Source of the DNA: Caccoplasma sp905210875
Lineage (GTDB): Bacteria; Bacteroidota; Bacteroidia; Bacteroidales; UBA11471
NCBI GenBank assembly: GCA_963931635.1
Contig: OZ007034.1
Span: 1,178,001 to 1,242,000 of the forward strand
Direction: 5' to 3'
Length of the DNA: 64,000 nt
The position numbers and the translations under genes are program-made. A model generated the notes under the pieces. It worked only from the letters and a program-made list of their open reading frames with translations. It searched no databases and had not been told where the DNA came from. The stretch's first letter is position 1; each line of letters starts with the position of its first letter. Below, one piece after another: positions 15,397 to 24,445 of the stretch.

Positions 15397-16326
15397 TTAG
15401 ATTCCCCTGCCTTTCTTCTGCCTTAGCAGCAGTTTCTGTCCGTTTTTCTGTTCCTGCTTCCTGCCGCACAGGTAATCGTTCAGGTCGGAATATTCCCGGT
15501 AATTGTGCGAGAAATCCCGTACCCGATAGGAGTATTCCGCTGTGATGGCTTGCGTTGCCCGGATGCCTGCCCCGTCATTGTCGAGCAGGCAGTGGATGCG
15601 TTCATACTGCCCCAATGCGTCAATGGCTTTCTATACATTGGCGGTGGAGTTGAGTATGACGTAATCCTGCCTGTCAAGGTTGGGCATGACAGGGCAGTTC
15701 TTTGTCCTTAGCGTGAGGAATGAAAGATAATCCATGAAGCCTTCGAACACCAGGCACTTCTCCCTCGGTTCGCCCTGTTGCCGGATATGGGTGATGTCTT
15801 TCGGGGCGATGCAGCCTTTGAAAAAGGAGTTGCGCACCTCGTAGCCGCCAGCCACATTCGGGAAACCGATGGCGAAGTAGGGCTTGCCGTCATGAGTGAA
15901 ACGCAGTTCCCTGCATTCTCTTTTTGCCAGTGTAAGGTCAATGCCACGCCCCTGCAAGTAACGGAGCAATGCCGGATGGGTGAGGTCACGGACTTCCAAA
16001 TGTTGAAAACTCGGTGCCGACCTTTGCTGCCGAAAAGAAAAACTGACCGGGCGGACATGCTGTGCCTGTTCTGCTATCCGGTTTAAGAGGTACGGCAGAT
16101 GGTCGGAACAGTAAAGTTCCTGTGCCAGTGCGATGATGTTGCCGCCTTTGCCAGCCCCGAAGTCATACCATTGTTCCCGTTCTGTGTTTACTTTAAAGGA
16201 TGCTTCATGTTCCTCCCTCAGTGGCGATTTGTACCATAGATTCGCTCCCTGCTGCTTGACGGGTGAATATCCCAGACTGTGCAGGTAATCGGTGATGGGT
16301 ATTTTCTTTGCTTCTTCAATGTTCAT
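15397..16326 (-). pseudogene. Toprim-domain DNA primase split by an in-frame TAG
   Basis: Reading from 16326, the frame encodes a CHC2-type N-terminal region lacking the cysteines (NLWYKSPLREEHEASFKVN), then a toprim domain beginning CLVFEGFMDYLSFL. It stops at TAG (15631-15633) after VILNSTANV. The same frame continues KAIDALGQYERIHCLLDNDGAG to a normal end at 15397. The second half carries the toprim DxD-type residues (LDNDGAG), so the truncated product would lack metal binding. Full reading is 309 residues, a normal size for the small primases of NBU and CTn elements. A single base change would restore it. The gene lies upstream of oriT/mobC on the same strand and would serve element replication or complementary-strand synthesis after transfer. 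Confidence 0.85.
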
Positions 16327-16486
16327 AATGCAAACTTTTTAGTGGATGATGAATAATTGGGAAGTGTACCAGTCCGGTTTAGACCTTCATATATACGCCC
16401 GTACTGTGCCGGACTTGATTGCCGGGAGTGACGGGAAACGGGAAGTCTGTTCCCCTTATATATGTCCGAACTAAACCAAACCTATT

Positions 16487-17560
16487 TTAGTAGTGAAAAT
16501 CGGGATTGTAACGGTATCCCTTTCCTTCCTTTACAATCATACGCTTGTTCACGAGGAACGTGTTCAATGCCACGAGGACATTGCGTCCCCGCTCGTAGCC
16601 GATGCTTGCATAGCCCTGCTTCAACGCCTGTATGACGTTGGAATAGCCCTGCACGGTGCGCTTGCCGAAACCGTTTTCCAACGCCGTGCGGTGCTGCTGT
16701 TCAGTCAGTTCCGTAAGCGGGAAACTTTTTTCCTGCTTGGGCTGCTGGAATACATAGCCGTCCACGACTTCGGGCAATGCGCTGTCGTTGATGCGGAAGG
16801 CGAAAGGCTCGAAGTCCCGGTCGCGTATATGTGCCGCCTTTACCTCGCTGATGTTCCCGTCCTGCGTGCTCTTGGTGATTTGCAGGACGGTTTCCGCCTT
16901 GTTGTTCAGTTCCGTGCCGATATGTCCCCTCGTATTGTCATCCCCCTTGTTCAGATGCAGCACGGTATGAATGTGCAGGTTGTATCCGCTTGACCAGCGC
17001 ATGAGCAGGTTTATCAGGTCTGTCGATTCGCTGGGGCTGTTGATGTCATACATCAGGTCGCGGATGCCGTCAATGATGAGCAGCCCCACATCGGGCATGT
17101 TCTCCAGCATATACTCGATAATCCGCTTCCGCATGTCAGGGGTCTGTTCCCGAAGTACGATGAAAACAAAGTCGTCCCTGTCCTGGTCGGTCGGCAGCCC
17201 GGCAAGCCGCAGGATGCGTTCCATCACCTTGTGGCAATGGTATCTGCTCTGTTCGGTGTCCACATAAAGGATTTTCCGTTTGTCCGGAGGCAGGCACGCC
17301 GAATAGTGCAGCACCTCGTCATTGGTCAGTGCCGCTGCAACGATGGCGGAGATGTTGAACGTCTTCTTGCTTTTCGCCTTGCCTGTGGAGGCGCTGAAGT
17401 TGCCCAGCGTCCCGATGGTGGAGCCGTTCACCCAAAGGATTTCAGGCGGCACATCGTAAGTGTCCGTCACTTTCAGGCGGATGCTTTTCCAAAGGGCAGC
17501 AAAATCTTCCTTATTCATGATGGTGTCCCCTTTAGCCTCCGTGCTTTTCTTGTTTTCCAT
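16487..17560 (-). CDS. RepA-like AAA ATPase of mobile element
   Basis: A 357-residue RecA-fold ATPase, starting at MENKKSTEAKGDT (ATG at 17558-17560), five bases after the stop of the upstream HTH gene. A P-loop-like segment GNFSASTGKAKSKKT lies at about 53-67 (a loose Walker A). The Walker B is VGLLIIDGIRDLM near residue 165, followed by SSGYNLHIHTVLHLNKGDDN and GTELNNKAETVL, as in RepA-type replicative helicases (AAA_25 group). The C-terminus (about 280-357) looks like a small winged helix. With the HTH protein and primase it makes a replication module common on Bacteroides mobilisable elements. It appears intact. Confidence 0.8.
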   Translation of the reverse strand: MENKKSTEAKGDTIMNKEDFAALWKSIRLKVTDTYDVPPEILWVNGSTIGTLGNFSASTGKAKSKKTFNISAIVAAALTNDEVLHYSACLPPDKRKILYVDTEQSRYHCHKVMERILRLAGLPTDQDRDDFVFIVLREQTPDMRKRIIEYMLENMPDVGLLIIDGIRDLMYDINSPSESTDLINLLMRWSSGYNLHIHTVLHLNKGDDNTRGHIGTELNNKAETVLQITKSTQDGNISEVKAAHIRDRDFEPFAFRINDSALPEVVDGYVFQQPKQEKSFPLTELTEQQHRTALENGFGKRTVQGYSNVIQALKQGYASIGYERGRNVLVALNTFLVNKRMIVKEGKGYRYNPDFHY

Positions 17561-17565
17561 GGGCT

Positions 17566-17841
17566 TTACTTCTTTAAGGGATGGTTGAGAACATACTTCT
17601 GCGCTTCTTGCTCTATCTGCGTTTTGGTCTTTACCGGATTCTGGCGGAGCCATGCTTCCAGTTCGGACTTCTCAAAATAAAGCATCTTCCCCTGCGGCTT
17701 GTAATGGGGAATCAGATTGCCCGAAGTCAGCTTGTAAAGGTAACTTTTGGACAGGTTGAGGAATGTGCTCGCTTCATCAAAGCTAAGCACGTTCTTGGTT
17801 AGGAACAACATTCTTTCGAGTTCTTCCACTCGCATTTCCAA
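17566..17841 (-). CDS. Excisionase-like helix-turn-helix protein of replication module
   Basis: A 91-residue protein with an HTH_17 domain at about 16-65: LSFDEASTFLNLSKSYLYKLTS, then the wing GKMLYFEKSELEAWL. The tail KTKTQIEQEAQKYVLN is helical. Such proteins sit directly before RepA-like ATPases in Bacteroidales elements and probably control that operon or excision. A minus-strand -7 box TAACTTTG lies at 18025-18032, far upstream; the leader between contains an inverted repeat (CATATTG...CAATATG, about 17850-17885) and GTTACGGGTAAC, which could be control sites. Confidence 0.85.
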   Translation of the reverse strand: MEMRVEELERMLFLTKNVLSFDEASTFLNLSKSYLYKLTSGNLIPHYKPQGKMLYFEKSELEAWLRQNPVKTKTQIEQEAQKYVLNHPLKK

Positions 17842-18084
17842 AGTTTTTCCATATTGCTTGAAACTTTTTGGTGAAACAATATGAAGGTGCGCACCCTCGT
17901 TTTATTTTTGATGGGGCAAAAATCGGCATCCTCCAAAACATCAACACATAAGTTACGGGTAACTCACGTGAAATATTTTTGTTTTGACCTATGCCGACAT
18001 GCCGCATCGTTTTGTTAACGGGGGCAAAGTTAAAGGCTTGGAAATGAAGTCTAATTGAGCTTTGTTTGACCGCTCAGACTATGC

Positions 18085-18992
18085 TCAACCTTTTTGCAGT
18101 TGCTTGATGTATTTGTCTATGATTTCGTATCCTTTCGGGTAGATGCACTTCACGTTGTCTGTCGCGCTCGACAAGTCGCTGCGTGTGAGGTATTTGTCTT
18201 TTATCTTGGCAAGTACCAGCTTGTTGTTGGCTATGACGGACTGCCACTCATAAGCGATATAGTTGTAGCAGCTAAGCTGCATCATCAGATAAGCCAGCAA
18301 GCGGTTGTTGTTGGACTTCAATACCCCGTTCAGTTTGCAGGCGAAGAAGTCCGAAAGGATTTTCGGGGTGATTGTCGTGGTGAATATGTGCGCTTCGTTG
18401 ATACATTCGACCAACAGTTTGATTTGTTGCGTTGTAAGGACTGATTTGAATGGATTGGATTTCCCGACTATCTTGGTCGGCTCAGGCTGTGCCTTCTCTT
18501 CTTCTTTTGGCTGTTCTTCTGATTTCTCATCCAAAGGAACAGAGGCATGACTGGCGTCCTCCGATTGTTGGAGGTATTCCAGATATTGGGTCTGCATGAC
18601 AAGGCGCACAATGGAAGAAAAGAACGGAAGCTGCTCATCATAGCAAGTGGAAGATTGCAGGTATTTGTCCATATCAAAAGAAGAACATTGGAACGAAATA
18701 TATTTTTCCGCTCGTCAAAAGAGAGATTCTCGAAGAAACCGCTTTCCCAAAGGAAGTCCGGCATCAGTATGTCAAAACGTATATTGTGCAGGGCACGGTT
18801 CTTTTGGCATAGGGATACAAGGTTCTCGGTCACGTTGAAAATTTCTTGCCGGATGTAGTCATTCATTTGCGCTTCCGTCAGGTATTCACGCTTTAAGGCA
18901 AGCGCATTAGTTTTCATCCCGTATTCATGGGCAACACATTTATCAAGTAACTGCTGTATCTTTTTGAAGTTGGTTTCTCTGAAATCTTCCAT
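18085..18992 (-). pseudogene. Element protein of unknown function, broken by a one-base shift
   Basis: The first part, from ATG at 18992 (MEDFRETNFKKIQQLLDKC), reads well to FDERKNIFRSNVLLL. From about 18676-18681 (a four-T run on the minus strand) the sensible frame is the next one: FDMDKYLQSSTCYDEQLPFF and on to KYIKQLQKG at 18085. The total of 908 bases is one short of a multiple of three, fitting loss of a single base. The full protein would be about 302 residues, mostly helical, with an acidic linker (EKSEEQPKEEEKAQPEP) between two halves. I do not recognise the family. It is the last element gene before tRNA-Leu and has its own promoter at 19024-19053. Confidence 0.7.
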
Positions 18993-19023
18993 ATACGTTG
19001 TGCATTAAAATCGGTTTGGGTTA

Positions 19024-19053
19024 CAAAGATAAGTGATGGATACCGTTTTCAAA
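19024..19053 (-). promoter_or_regulatory. Promoter of the frameshifted element gene
   Basis: Minus-strand TTTG (19053-19050), 18 bases, then TATCTTTG (19031-19024), a good Bacteroidetes promoter match 31 bases before the ATG at 18992. Confidence 0.55.
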
Positions 19054-19194
19054 GCAAACAAAAGCAGGAGAAAGGAAGAAATATGCAGCATCTTTGTTAA
19101 TAAAGCATAAATATAAGGTTGATAAAACGGCGAAAGTACTCTTTCTTTTTCTTTTCGTCAGGAAGTACACTTTTAGTACGTCCGATAAAAAGAA

Positions 19195-19228
19195 AAACCC
19201 TTGATAATCAGTCGATTATCAAGGGTTT
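19195..19228 (-). terminator. Terminator after tRNA-Leu
   Basis: A perfect 15-base stem AAACCCTTGATAATC/GATTATCAAGGGTTT (19195-19209 with 19214-19228), then TTCTTTTT on the minus strand, five bases after the tRNA 3' end. Confidence 0.85.
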
Positions 19229-19232
19229 GAAG

Positions 19233-19316
19233 TACCCAGAGCCGGGGTCGAACCGGCATGGAAGTGAATCCACTGGTGTTTGAGACCAGCGCGTCTACCG
19301 ATTCCGCCATCTGGGC
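19233..19316 (-). tRNA. tRNA-Leu (anticodon CAA)
   Basis: An 84-base class II tRNA. The acceptor GCCCAGA pairs with TCTGGGT (G1-U72 wobble), the anticodon stem is CTGGT/ACCAG with loop CTCAAAC giving anticodon CAA, a long variable arm is present, and the T-arm contains GGTTCGACCCC. The discriminator is A73 and CCA is not encoded. The 3' end points toward the mobile region, and Bacteroides elements such as NBU1 are known to insert at tRNA-Leu genes. Confidence 0.95.
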
Positions 19317-19330
19317 TCGATAAAGCGTTG

Positions 19331-19361
19331 CAAAGGTAGTGATTCTTTTGTGCTTTGCAAA
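19331..19361 (-). promoter_or_regulatory. Promoter of tRNA-Leu
   Basis: Minus-strand TTTG (19361-19358), 19 bases, then TACCTTTG (19338-19331), a textbook Bacteroidetes promoter just before the tRNA. The remaining 19362-19642 holds no gene or repeat that I can support. Confidence 0.75.
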
Positions 19362-19642
19362 TTTTATTGACGGTTTTTTCATTTTTTCTTTTTCCCTCGG
19401 AGTAGCTCTTGGTGTATCCTCTCCGGTTCGAAAAGGTCGTGGGGTGATGTCATTGATTGTAGCTCGTCGTGGGGAATGGATAATCTGAATGTGGCGAGAG
19501 TTCTCTTTTGCCGGAGAAGAGAATGTCTGGGTGTGAAGCGTGTCGAAAAGGTTGTTTTTTATCTAAAAAAAATCTTTTTCCCGAAGGAGGAGCCGAAATA
19601 ATGTAGTATATTAGCCGTATCAACTTTGATATTAATTTTGGT

Positions 19643-20722
19643 ATGGGAACAAACCGTTATTGTGTGATTATGGCCGGAGGTGTCGGCAGCCGTTTTTGGC
19701 CGTTCAGCCGGGCCGACCGTCCGAAGCAGTTTCTTGACCTTTTCGGAATGGGACGTTCGCTGTTGCAGATGACGTATGATCGTTTTGCCTCGATTGTACC
19801 TCGGGAGCATATATTTGTTTCTACCCATGAACAGTATGTCGACCTGGTCATGCAGCAGTTGCCCGAGGTCCCGCGTGAGCGTATCCTGGCCGAGTCGCAA
19901 CGGCGCAATACGGCACCGTGTGTGGCGTGGGCGGCCTATCACATACGGGCCATCGATCCTGAGGCTACGCTTGTGGTTACACCGGCCGACCATCTGATTC
20001 TTCGAGAAGAGGTGTTTCACGATGCCATATTGCAAGGAATGGATTTTGTCGAAGAATTTCCGTGCCTGCTGACCTTGGGCGTAAAGCCCACACGTGCTGA
20101 GACGGGATATGGTTATATACAGATAGGTGATGAGTCGAAAGGAGCCATTCGCACGGTAAAGACCTTTACCGAGAAACCCAATCGGGAGTTGGCGCAGGTG
20201 TTTGTAGACAGTGGCGAGTTTTTCTGGAATTCTGGAATTTTCATTTGGAAAGCACAGACGATAATCGATGCCATCAAGCGTTATCTGCCCGAGATATCGA
20301 TGCGTTTTGAATCGTGTACCGAGAGTTTCGGTCGTCCCGATGGTGAATCGGTGGTACAAAAGCATTTGGCTGCCTGCCCCAATATATCGATTGATATAGG
20401 TATCATGGAGAAGGCCTCAGACGTGTATGTGCTGTGTGCCGATTTCGGTTGGAGCGATGTAGGTACATGGGGGTCGCTCTATGCCTTGTCGCAGAAAGAT
20501 GTGAGCGAGAATGTCGTGTTGCATGGTCGTGCCACTTGCTACGACAGTCATCGAAACATTATCTCCACTTCGGAGAAGAAGCTGGTCATTCTCGACGGTC
20601 TTGAAGATTATATTGTTACCGATTCGGAGAATGTGCTGCTCATCTGTCGCAAGAGCGAGGAGCAACGTATCCGTCAGTTTGTCAACGACGCCAAGACCCG
20701 TTTCGGAAACGAGTATGTGTAA
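19643..20722 (+). CDS. manC: Mannose-1-phosphate guanylyltransferase (GDP-mannose pyrophosphorylase)
   Basis: A 359-residue cytoplasmic nucleotidyltransferase making GDP-mannose from mannose-1-phosphate and GTP, feeding capsule, glycoprotein and fucose synthesis. The nucleotide-binding signature MAGGVGSRFWPFSRADRPKQF lies at about 10-30; TPADHLI, the ETGYGYI box and FTEKPN follow in family order, and FFWNSGIFIW marks the sugar-binding part. It ends after the nucleotidyltransferase domain and lacks the phosphomannose isomerase half of bifunctional ManC/AlgA proteins, the usual form in Bacteroidetes. It is a single-gene unit with a strong terminator at 20752-20788. Confidence 0.92.
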   Translation: MGTNRYCVIMAGGVGSRFWPFSRADRPKQFLDLFGMGRSLLQMTYDRFASIVPREHIFVSTHEQYVDLVMQQLPEVPRERILAESQRRNTAPCVAWAAYHIRAIDPEATLVVTPADHLILREEVFHDAILQGMDFVEEFPCLLTLGVKPTRAETGYGYIQIGDESKGAIRTVKTFTEKPNRELAQVFVDSGEFFWNSGIFIWKAQTIIDAIKRYLPEISMRFESCTESFGRPDGESVVQKHLAACPNISIDIGIMEKASDVYVLCADFGWSDVGTWGSLYALSQKDVSENVVLHGRATCYDSHRNIISTSEKKLVILDGLEDYIVTDSENVLLICRKSEEQRIRQFVNDAKTRFGNEYV

Positions 20723-20751
20723 GAGATAAATAGATTTTGCCGAGAATAGAA

Positions 20752-20788
20752 GCGTTGAGCCGGGGAACAACCGGCTCAACGCTTTTTT
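20752..20788 (+). terminator. Terminator after manC
   Basis: GCGTTGAGCCGG (20752-20763) pairs with CCGGCTCAACGC (20771-20782), followed by TTTTTT. Confidence 0.9.
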
Positions 20789-20952
20789 GTACTTATCGGG
20801 AAATCGTAGTGAAGGAGCTTGCGAATTTTTGTGCGAACTCCTCTGCTGCGGTGTTCTTGGTAGGCGTTACAACAAAGTGCGCGGGCATGAGGTAAACAAT
20901 TTTGAGGTGGGTGATGTTCCTTATAAAACCATCTATTGGAGGAGTTTTGGGT

Positions 20953-21423
20953 ATGAAAGAGAATGTAGGAGTGATTTATGACTCTTCTCTACTGGCGGTC
21001 GAGGTGGCGGTGGCATTGCTCAACGGTTTGTCTCTGCCGCATAGGTCGGTGCGTCCAGTCTTGGCCGTGTCGAGAGGCTGGTTGCGCCGGTATGATGTGA
21101 TGATGCTGGTATCGGCCCGTTGGAGTGAGATGCTTCTCCCGGGAGAATGGCATAAGCTCTTCGAGCGGGTGGGTCTGGAAATTTTTTCAGGACGCACATT
21201 GGTACCGGTGGCGACATCGAGTCCGTTGTCGGTGAGTACGGCTCCGGCGTTGCGGCGGTTTTTTCAGCCGGTGTGTGTGCGCATGGTTTCGCCGGTCGAG
21301 GCGTTTTTCATACCTGAGGGCCATTTTGCTGAGGTTGGAAATGAATCAGGTGCCACACGGCAGGTCGATGAGTGGTTGTCGATATTTGGCCGTTGCGGAC
21401 AACCGGCCGATACCGATTATTGA
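20953..21423 (+). CDS. Hypothetical protein, 156 residues
   Basis: An open frame whose likely start is ATG 20953 (MKENVGVIYDSSLL); an in-frame ATG 17 codons earlier gives an odd N-terminus. No family is recognised. The opening GVIYDSSLLAVEVAVALL followed by a run of hydrophobic beta-like stretches (PVLAVSRGW, DVMMLVSARW) could be the start of a Rossmann or flavodoxin-like fold, but no cofactor motif is seen. It lies alone after the manC terminator and converges on the GH3 gene, overlapping its 3' end by seven bases. The opposite strand here has no better gene, so I keep it, with caution. Confidence 0.5.
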   Translation: MKENVGVIYDSSLLAVEVAVALLNGLSLPHRSVRPVLAVSRGWLRRYDVMMLVSARWSEMLLPGEWHKLFERVGLEIFSGRTLVPVATSSPLSVSTAPALRRFFQPVCVRMVSPVEAFFIPEGHFAEVGNESGATRQVDEWLSIFGRCGQPADTDY

Positions 21424-24400
21424 ACGGGTTGAGTTTCGGGTTGTAGCGATTGATAGATGACCGATTGTATGCGGGTGCGGATATTCATGTCGAAAAGGCG
21501 GGTGTTCCATCGGTGGGGATAGACCCGGTTACTGAGAAAAATATAGATAATATCGTTGTCGGGGTCGACCCAGAAGGCGGTCCCGGTATATCCGGTGTGC
21601 CCGTAGACCGAGGCCGGGGCCTCTTCGCAGGTGGGACTGTTCTGCGGCCTTTCGGGGTCGGGCTTGTCAAATCCCAGTCCACGGCGACTCAGAGAGCTTT
21701 TTTCGGTGGTAAATTTCAGCACGGTAGTAGGTTCGAAATAGTCTTCGAGGCCGTAAGTCCCGTTGTTTTGGAGCATCTGTAATATCTTGGCCATGTCGCG
21801 GGCATTGGAAAAAAGTCCGGCATTACCGCTGACGCCGCCGAGGAAGCAGGCCAGTTCGTCGTGGGGATAACCCGTGATGAGCTGTTTGCGGAAGAGCTGG
21901 TCGTTCTCGGTGGGGGCGATTTGGCTCACGGGAAATTTCTCGCGGGGCTTGAACGTCGTGTGGTAGGCCCCGATGGGTTGCAGGAGACGGCGGTCGATAA
22001 ACCGGTCGAGCGGCTCACCCGAGACCTGCTCGGTAAGTTTTTGCAGAATGACGAAGTTGAGGTCGCTGTATCGGTATCGGCGGTCGGATCGCGAGACCGA
22101 AAGTATCTTGTGCCAGATGCTGTCGGTAAGCGACGGTGAGGCATACAGCCCGTCGGCAATGAGTGTGGAGAACGATTTATTTTTCTCCTCGTTGAAAAGC
22201 CAGGGTTTCAGCCGGCTCTCCTGGCGGGCAAACCATTCCCGATCGACCTGCACGGGGTATTCGCTGTCGCGACCATGTTTGAGTAGGGGCGGGGTGTAGC
22301 TGTCGGGGTCGATGAGCAGACGACGTAGCGAGATACCTGCCGGAAGCCCGCTTTCGTGCATCAGCGTCTGCCGCAGGGTGATGGCCGAGAGGCCGTAGTC
22401 GCGCATCTCGGGCAAGTAGAAGCAAAGCGGAGCATTGAGGCTCACCTGTTCGTGGTCGTTGAGCCACATGATGGCGGGCAGGGTGCCCATGGCTTTGGTG
22501 ATGGAGGCCAGGTCGTAGAGGTCGTCGCTCTCTACGGAGTGGCTTTTGTCGTAGTCGAAGTAGCCAAAGGCCCGGTCGTAAATGATTTTTTTGTGTCGGG
22601 TGATAATAATCTGACAGCCCGGAAAGGCCATACTGTCGATGCCCTCCTGTACGATGCTGTCGATGCGGCTCAGGGTGTGGCTGTCCATGCCTACCTCCTC
22701 GGGGTAGGCATGTCCCAACCGACATTCGGGTGTGTAGAGGCCGCTGCCGGCCGGATAGGGACCTGCCGTCACGGGCAGTTTTCCGTCGATTGCACTTCCG
22801 CCGAAGAGGACCTCGGCGGCACATTCCTGCATGACGGGAGTGTTTTCATAGGCCATCACTACGGCGTCGGCATCGGCAATGAGGGTTTCATACTCCGGCA
22901 GGGAGTAGGGAGAGGTAAAGAAGACAAGAATCTTTCCTGTTGCTTTTTTCAAAATCTTTTGTGCCAGCTGGCGGTCTTCGTCTTTTCGGGAGAAGAGGGC
23001 GACGATGGCAGTCGTGCTGTGGGTAATGACATCGATGATGCCCTTTATCTCCTCCTCGCTCGATGCGGCATGGAGACGGCTTACATAGGAGATGGGGGCG
23101 TATTCACTCAGCCTGTCGACAAACGGTACGGCATTCTGCGCTCCGACCGTGATGACGCCGAACCGCTGCCGGTTGAGGTGGGTGAACGGGAGTACCTCGT
23201 CGCGGTTTTCGAGCAGGGTGATGGCTTGTGCCGAGAGACGGCGTATGAGTAGGCGCGACTCGGGGCTGTTCAGCACCTCGGTCAGGGAATCGGTCTCTAC
23301 CGTCGGCCGGGTGTGTAACCCCAGAATATATTTGTATTGCAATACCTTGCGGCAGTGATGGTCGATGATTTCCTGCGGGAGTGTGCCATTCTGGTAGCTT
23401 TGTACCAGTTGTTCAAATTCGGCTTCGGGTCTCAGCGGTTTCAGCAGAATGTCGTTTCCTGCCAGCAGAGCATCGAGGGCGATAGAGGCCGAGCGGGCTC
23501 CTTTCATTTCAAGAGCATCGGTAAATATAAGTCCGTCGAAACCCATCTCTTCTTGCAGCAGCGAGGTGACGATGCGGGGCGACAGTGAGGAGGGGCGGTT
23601 GCCGGTGCTGTCGAGAGCCGGTACCAGCAGGTGGCCTACCATGAGGCCCGAAAATCCGGCCCGGATGTAACGTGTGAACGGGAGCAGTTCGCAGGTGTCG
23701 AGGTGGGCACGGTCGCGCAGAACCGAGGGAAGCGTGAGATGAGAATCTTCGTGTGTGTCGCCATGACCGGGGAAGTGCTTGCCGACGGCCATCACACCCT
23801 CGTCTTCGAGCCCTTGTGCATAGAGGCGGGCCTTGCGGCTTACGTTGTCGGGATTTTCTCCGAACGAACGGTTACCAATGACGGGATTCTGCGGATTGCT
23901 GTTGACATCGAGTACCGGGGCGAAGTTGACCTGTATGCCCATGCGGCGGCAGGCACGGCCCATTTCGCGCCCGTAGGCATAGATGAGCGAGTCGTCGGCG
24001 ACGGCGCCCAGAGTCATGTTGCGGGGGTAGGAGGGCGTATCTTTCAATCGCATGGCAAGGCCCCACTCTCCGTCCATGGTAATCAGCAGCGGTACGCGGG
24101 CCAGCGACTGGGCCATGTTGGTGAGGGTGGCTTGGTCGGGGGCCGTCCCTTTGGAGAAGAGCAGTCCGCCCACATGACACTGCTCGATAAGGGTGCGGAG
24201 CCGTTCTTTAGTCCGTTCGTTCAGATTGTTGTCGACCCCAACGACAAACAGCTGCCCGATGCGTTCGGGCACCGAGAGCCGCTGCATGACCGAGTCGACC
24301 CACTGATTCATCGCCCGCTGGTCGACCTCTCTCATCAGCCGGGGTGTCTGACGCGCTTGCGCTGTTGCGAGCCACGCCGTTCCACACAGGAGAATGAGGA

Positions 24401-24428
24401 GGAAAATTTTTTTCAAGTCGTTATGCAT
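21417..24428 (-). CDS. Secreted GH3 beta-N-acetylglucosaminidase fused to a class C beta-lactamase-like domain
   Basis: A 1003-residue secreted protein with a signal peptide (about 1-23). Residues 40-380 are a GH3 NagZ-type barrel with the GlcNAc-specific histidine loop KHFPGHGDTHEDSH (217-230) and the nucleophile Asp304 in FTDALEM. Residues about 400-560 form the GH3 C-terminal sandwich. From about 590 it is a serine beta-lactamase/penicillin-binding fold with SITK (Ser about 642), YSD (about 786) in place of the usual YxN, and HTG (about 942). Such fusions are known in Bacteroidetes and probably act on peptidoglycan fragments outside the cytoplasmic membrane; whether the second half is an amidase, esterase or inactive is open. 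It follows the 5'-nucleotidase gene by 17 bases, so both are one transcript. Confidence 0.92.
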   Translation of the reverse strand: MHNDLKKIFLLILLCGTAWLATAQARQTPRLMREVDQRAMNQWVDSVMQRLSVPERIGQLFVVGVDNNLNERTKERLRTLIEQCHVGGLLFSKGTAPDQATLTNMAQSLARVPLLITMDGEWGLAMRLKDTPSYPRNMTLGAVADDSLIYAYGREMGRACRRMGIQVNFAPVLDVNSNPQNPVIGNRSFGENPDNVSRKARLYAQGLEDEGVMAVGKHFPGHGDTHEDSHLTLPSVLRDRAHLDTCELLPFTRYIRAGFSGLMVGHLLVPALDSTGNRPSSLSPRIVTSLLQEEMGFDGLIFTDALEMKGARSASIALDALLAGNDILLKPLRPEAEFEQLVQSYQNGTLPQEIIDHHCRKVLQYKYILGLHTRPTVETDSLTEVLNSPESRLLIRRLSAQAITLLENRDEVLPFTHLNRQRFGVITVGAQNAVPFVDRLSEYAPISYVSRLHAASSEEEIKGIIDVITHSTTAIVALFSRKDEDRQLAQKILKKATGKILVFFTSPYSLPEYETLIADADAVVMAYENTPVMQECAAEVLFGGSAIDGKLPVTAGPYPAGSGLYTPECRLGHAYPEEVGMDSHTLSRIDSIVQEGIDSMAFPGCQIIITRHKKIIYDRAFGYFDYDKSHSVESDDLYDLASITKAMGTLPAIMWLNDHEQVSLNAPLCFYLPEMRDYGLSAITLRQTLMHESGLPAGISLRRLLIDPDSYTPPLLKHGRDSEYPVQVDREWFARQESRLKPWLFNEEKNKSFSTLIADGLYASPSLTDSIWHKILSVSRSDRRYRYSDLNFVILQKLTEQVSGEPLDRFIDRRLLQPIGAYHTTFKPREKFPVSQIAPTENDQLFRKQLITGYPHDELACFLGGVSGNAGLFSNARDMAKILQMLQNNGTYGLEDYFEPTTVLKFTTEKSSLSRRGLGFDKPDPERPQNSPTCEEAPASVYGHTGYTGTAFWVDPDNDIIYIFLSNRVYPHRWNTRLFDMNIRTRIQSVIYQSLQPETQPVQ

Positions 24429-24445
24429 ACATTCTTATCGATAGG

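Noticed and set aside
18676..18681. Programmed -1 frameshifting in the unknown element gene
   Set aside because: The site (T CTT TTG) is not an X XXY YYZ heptamer and no downstream pseudoknot is evident; a simple deletion is more likely.
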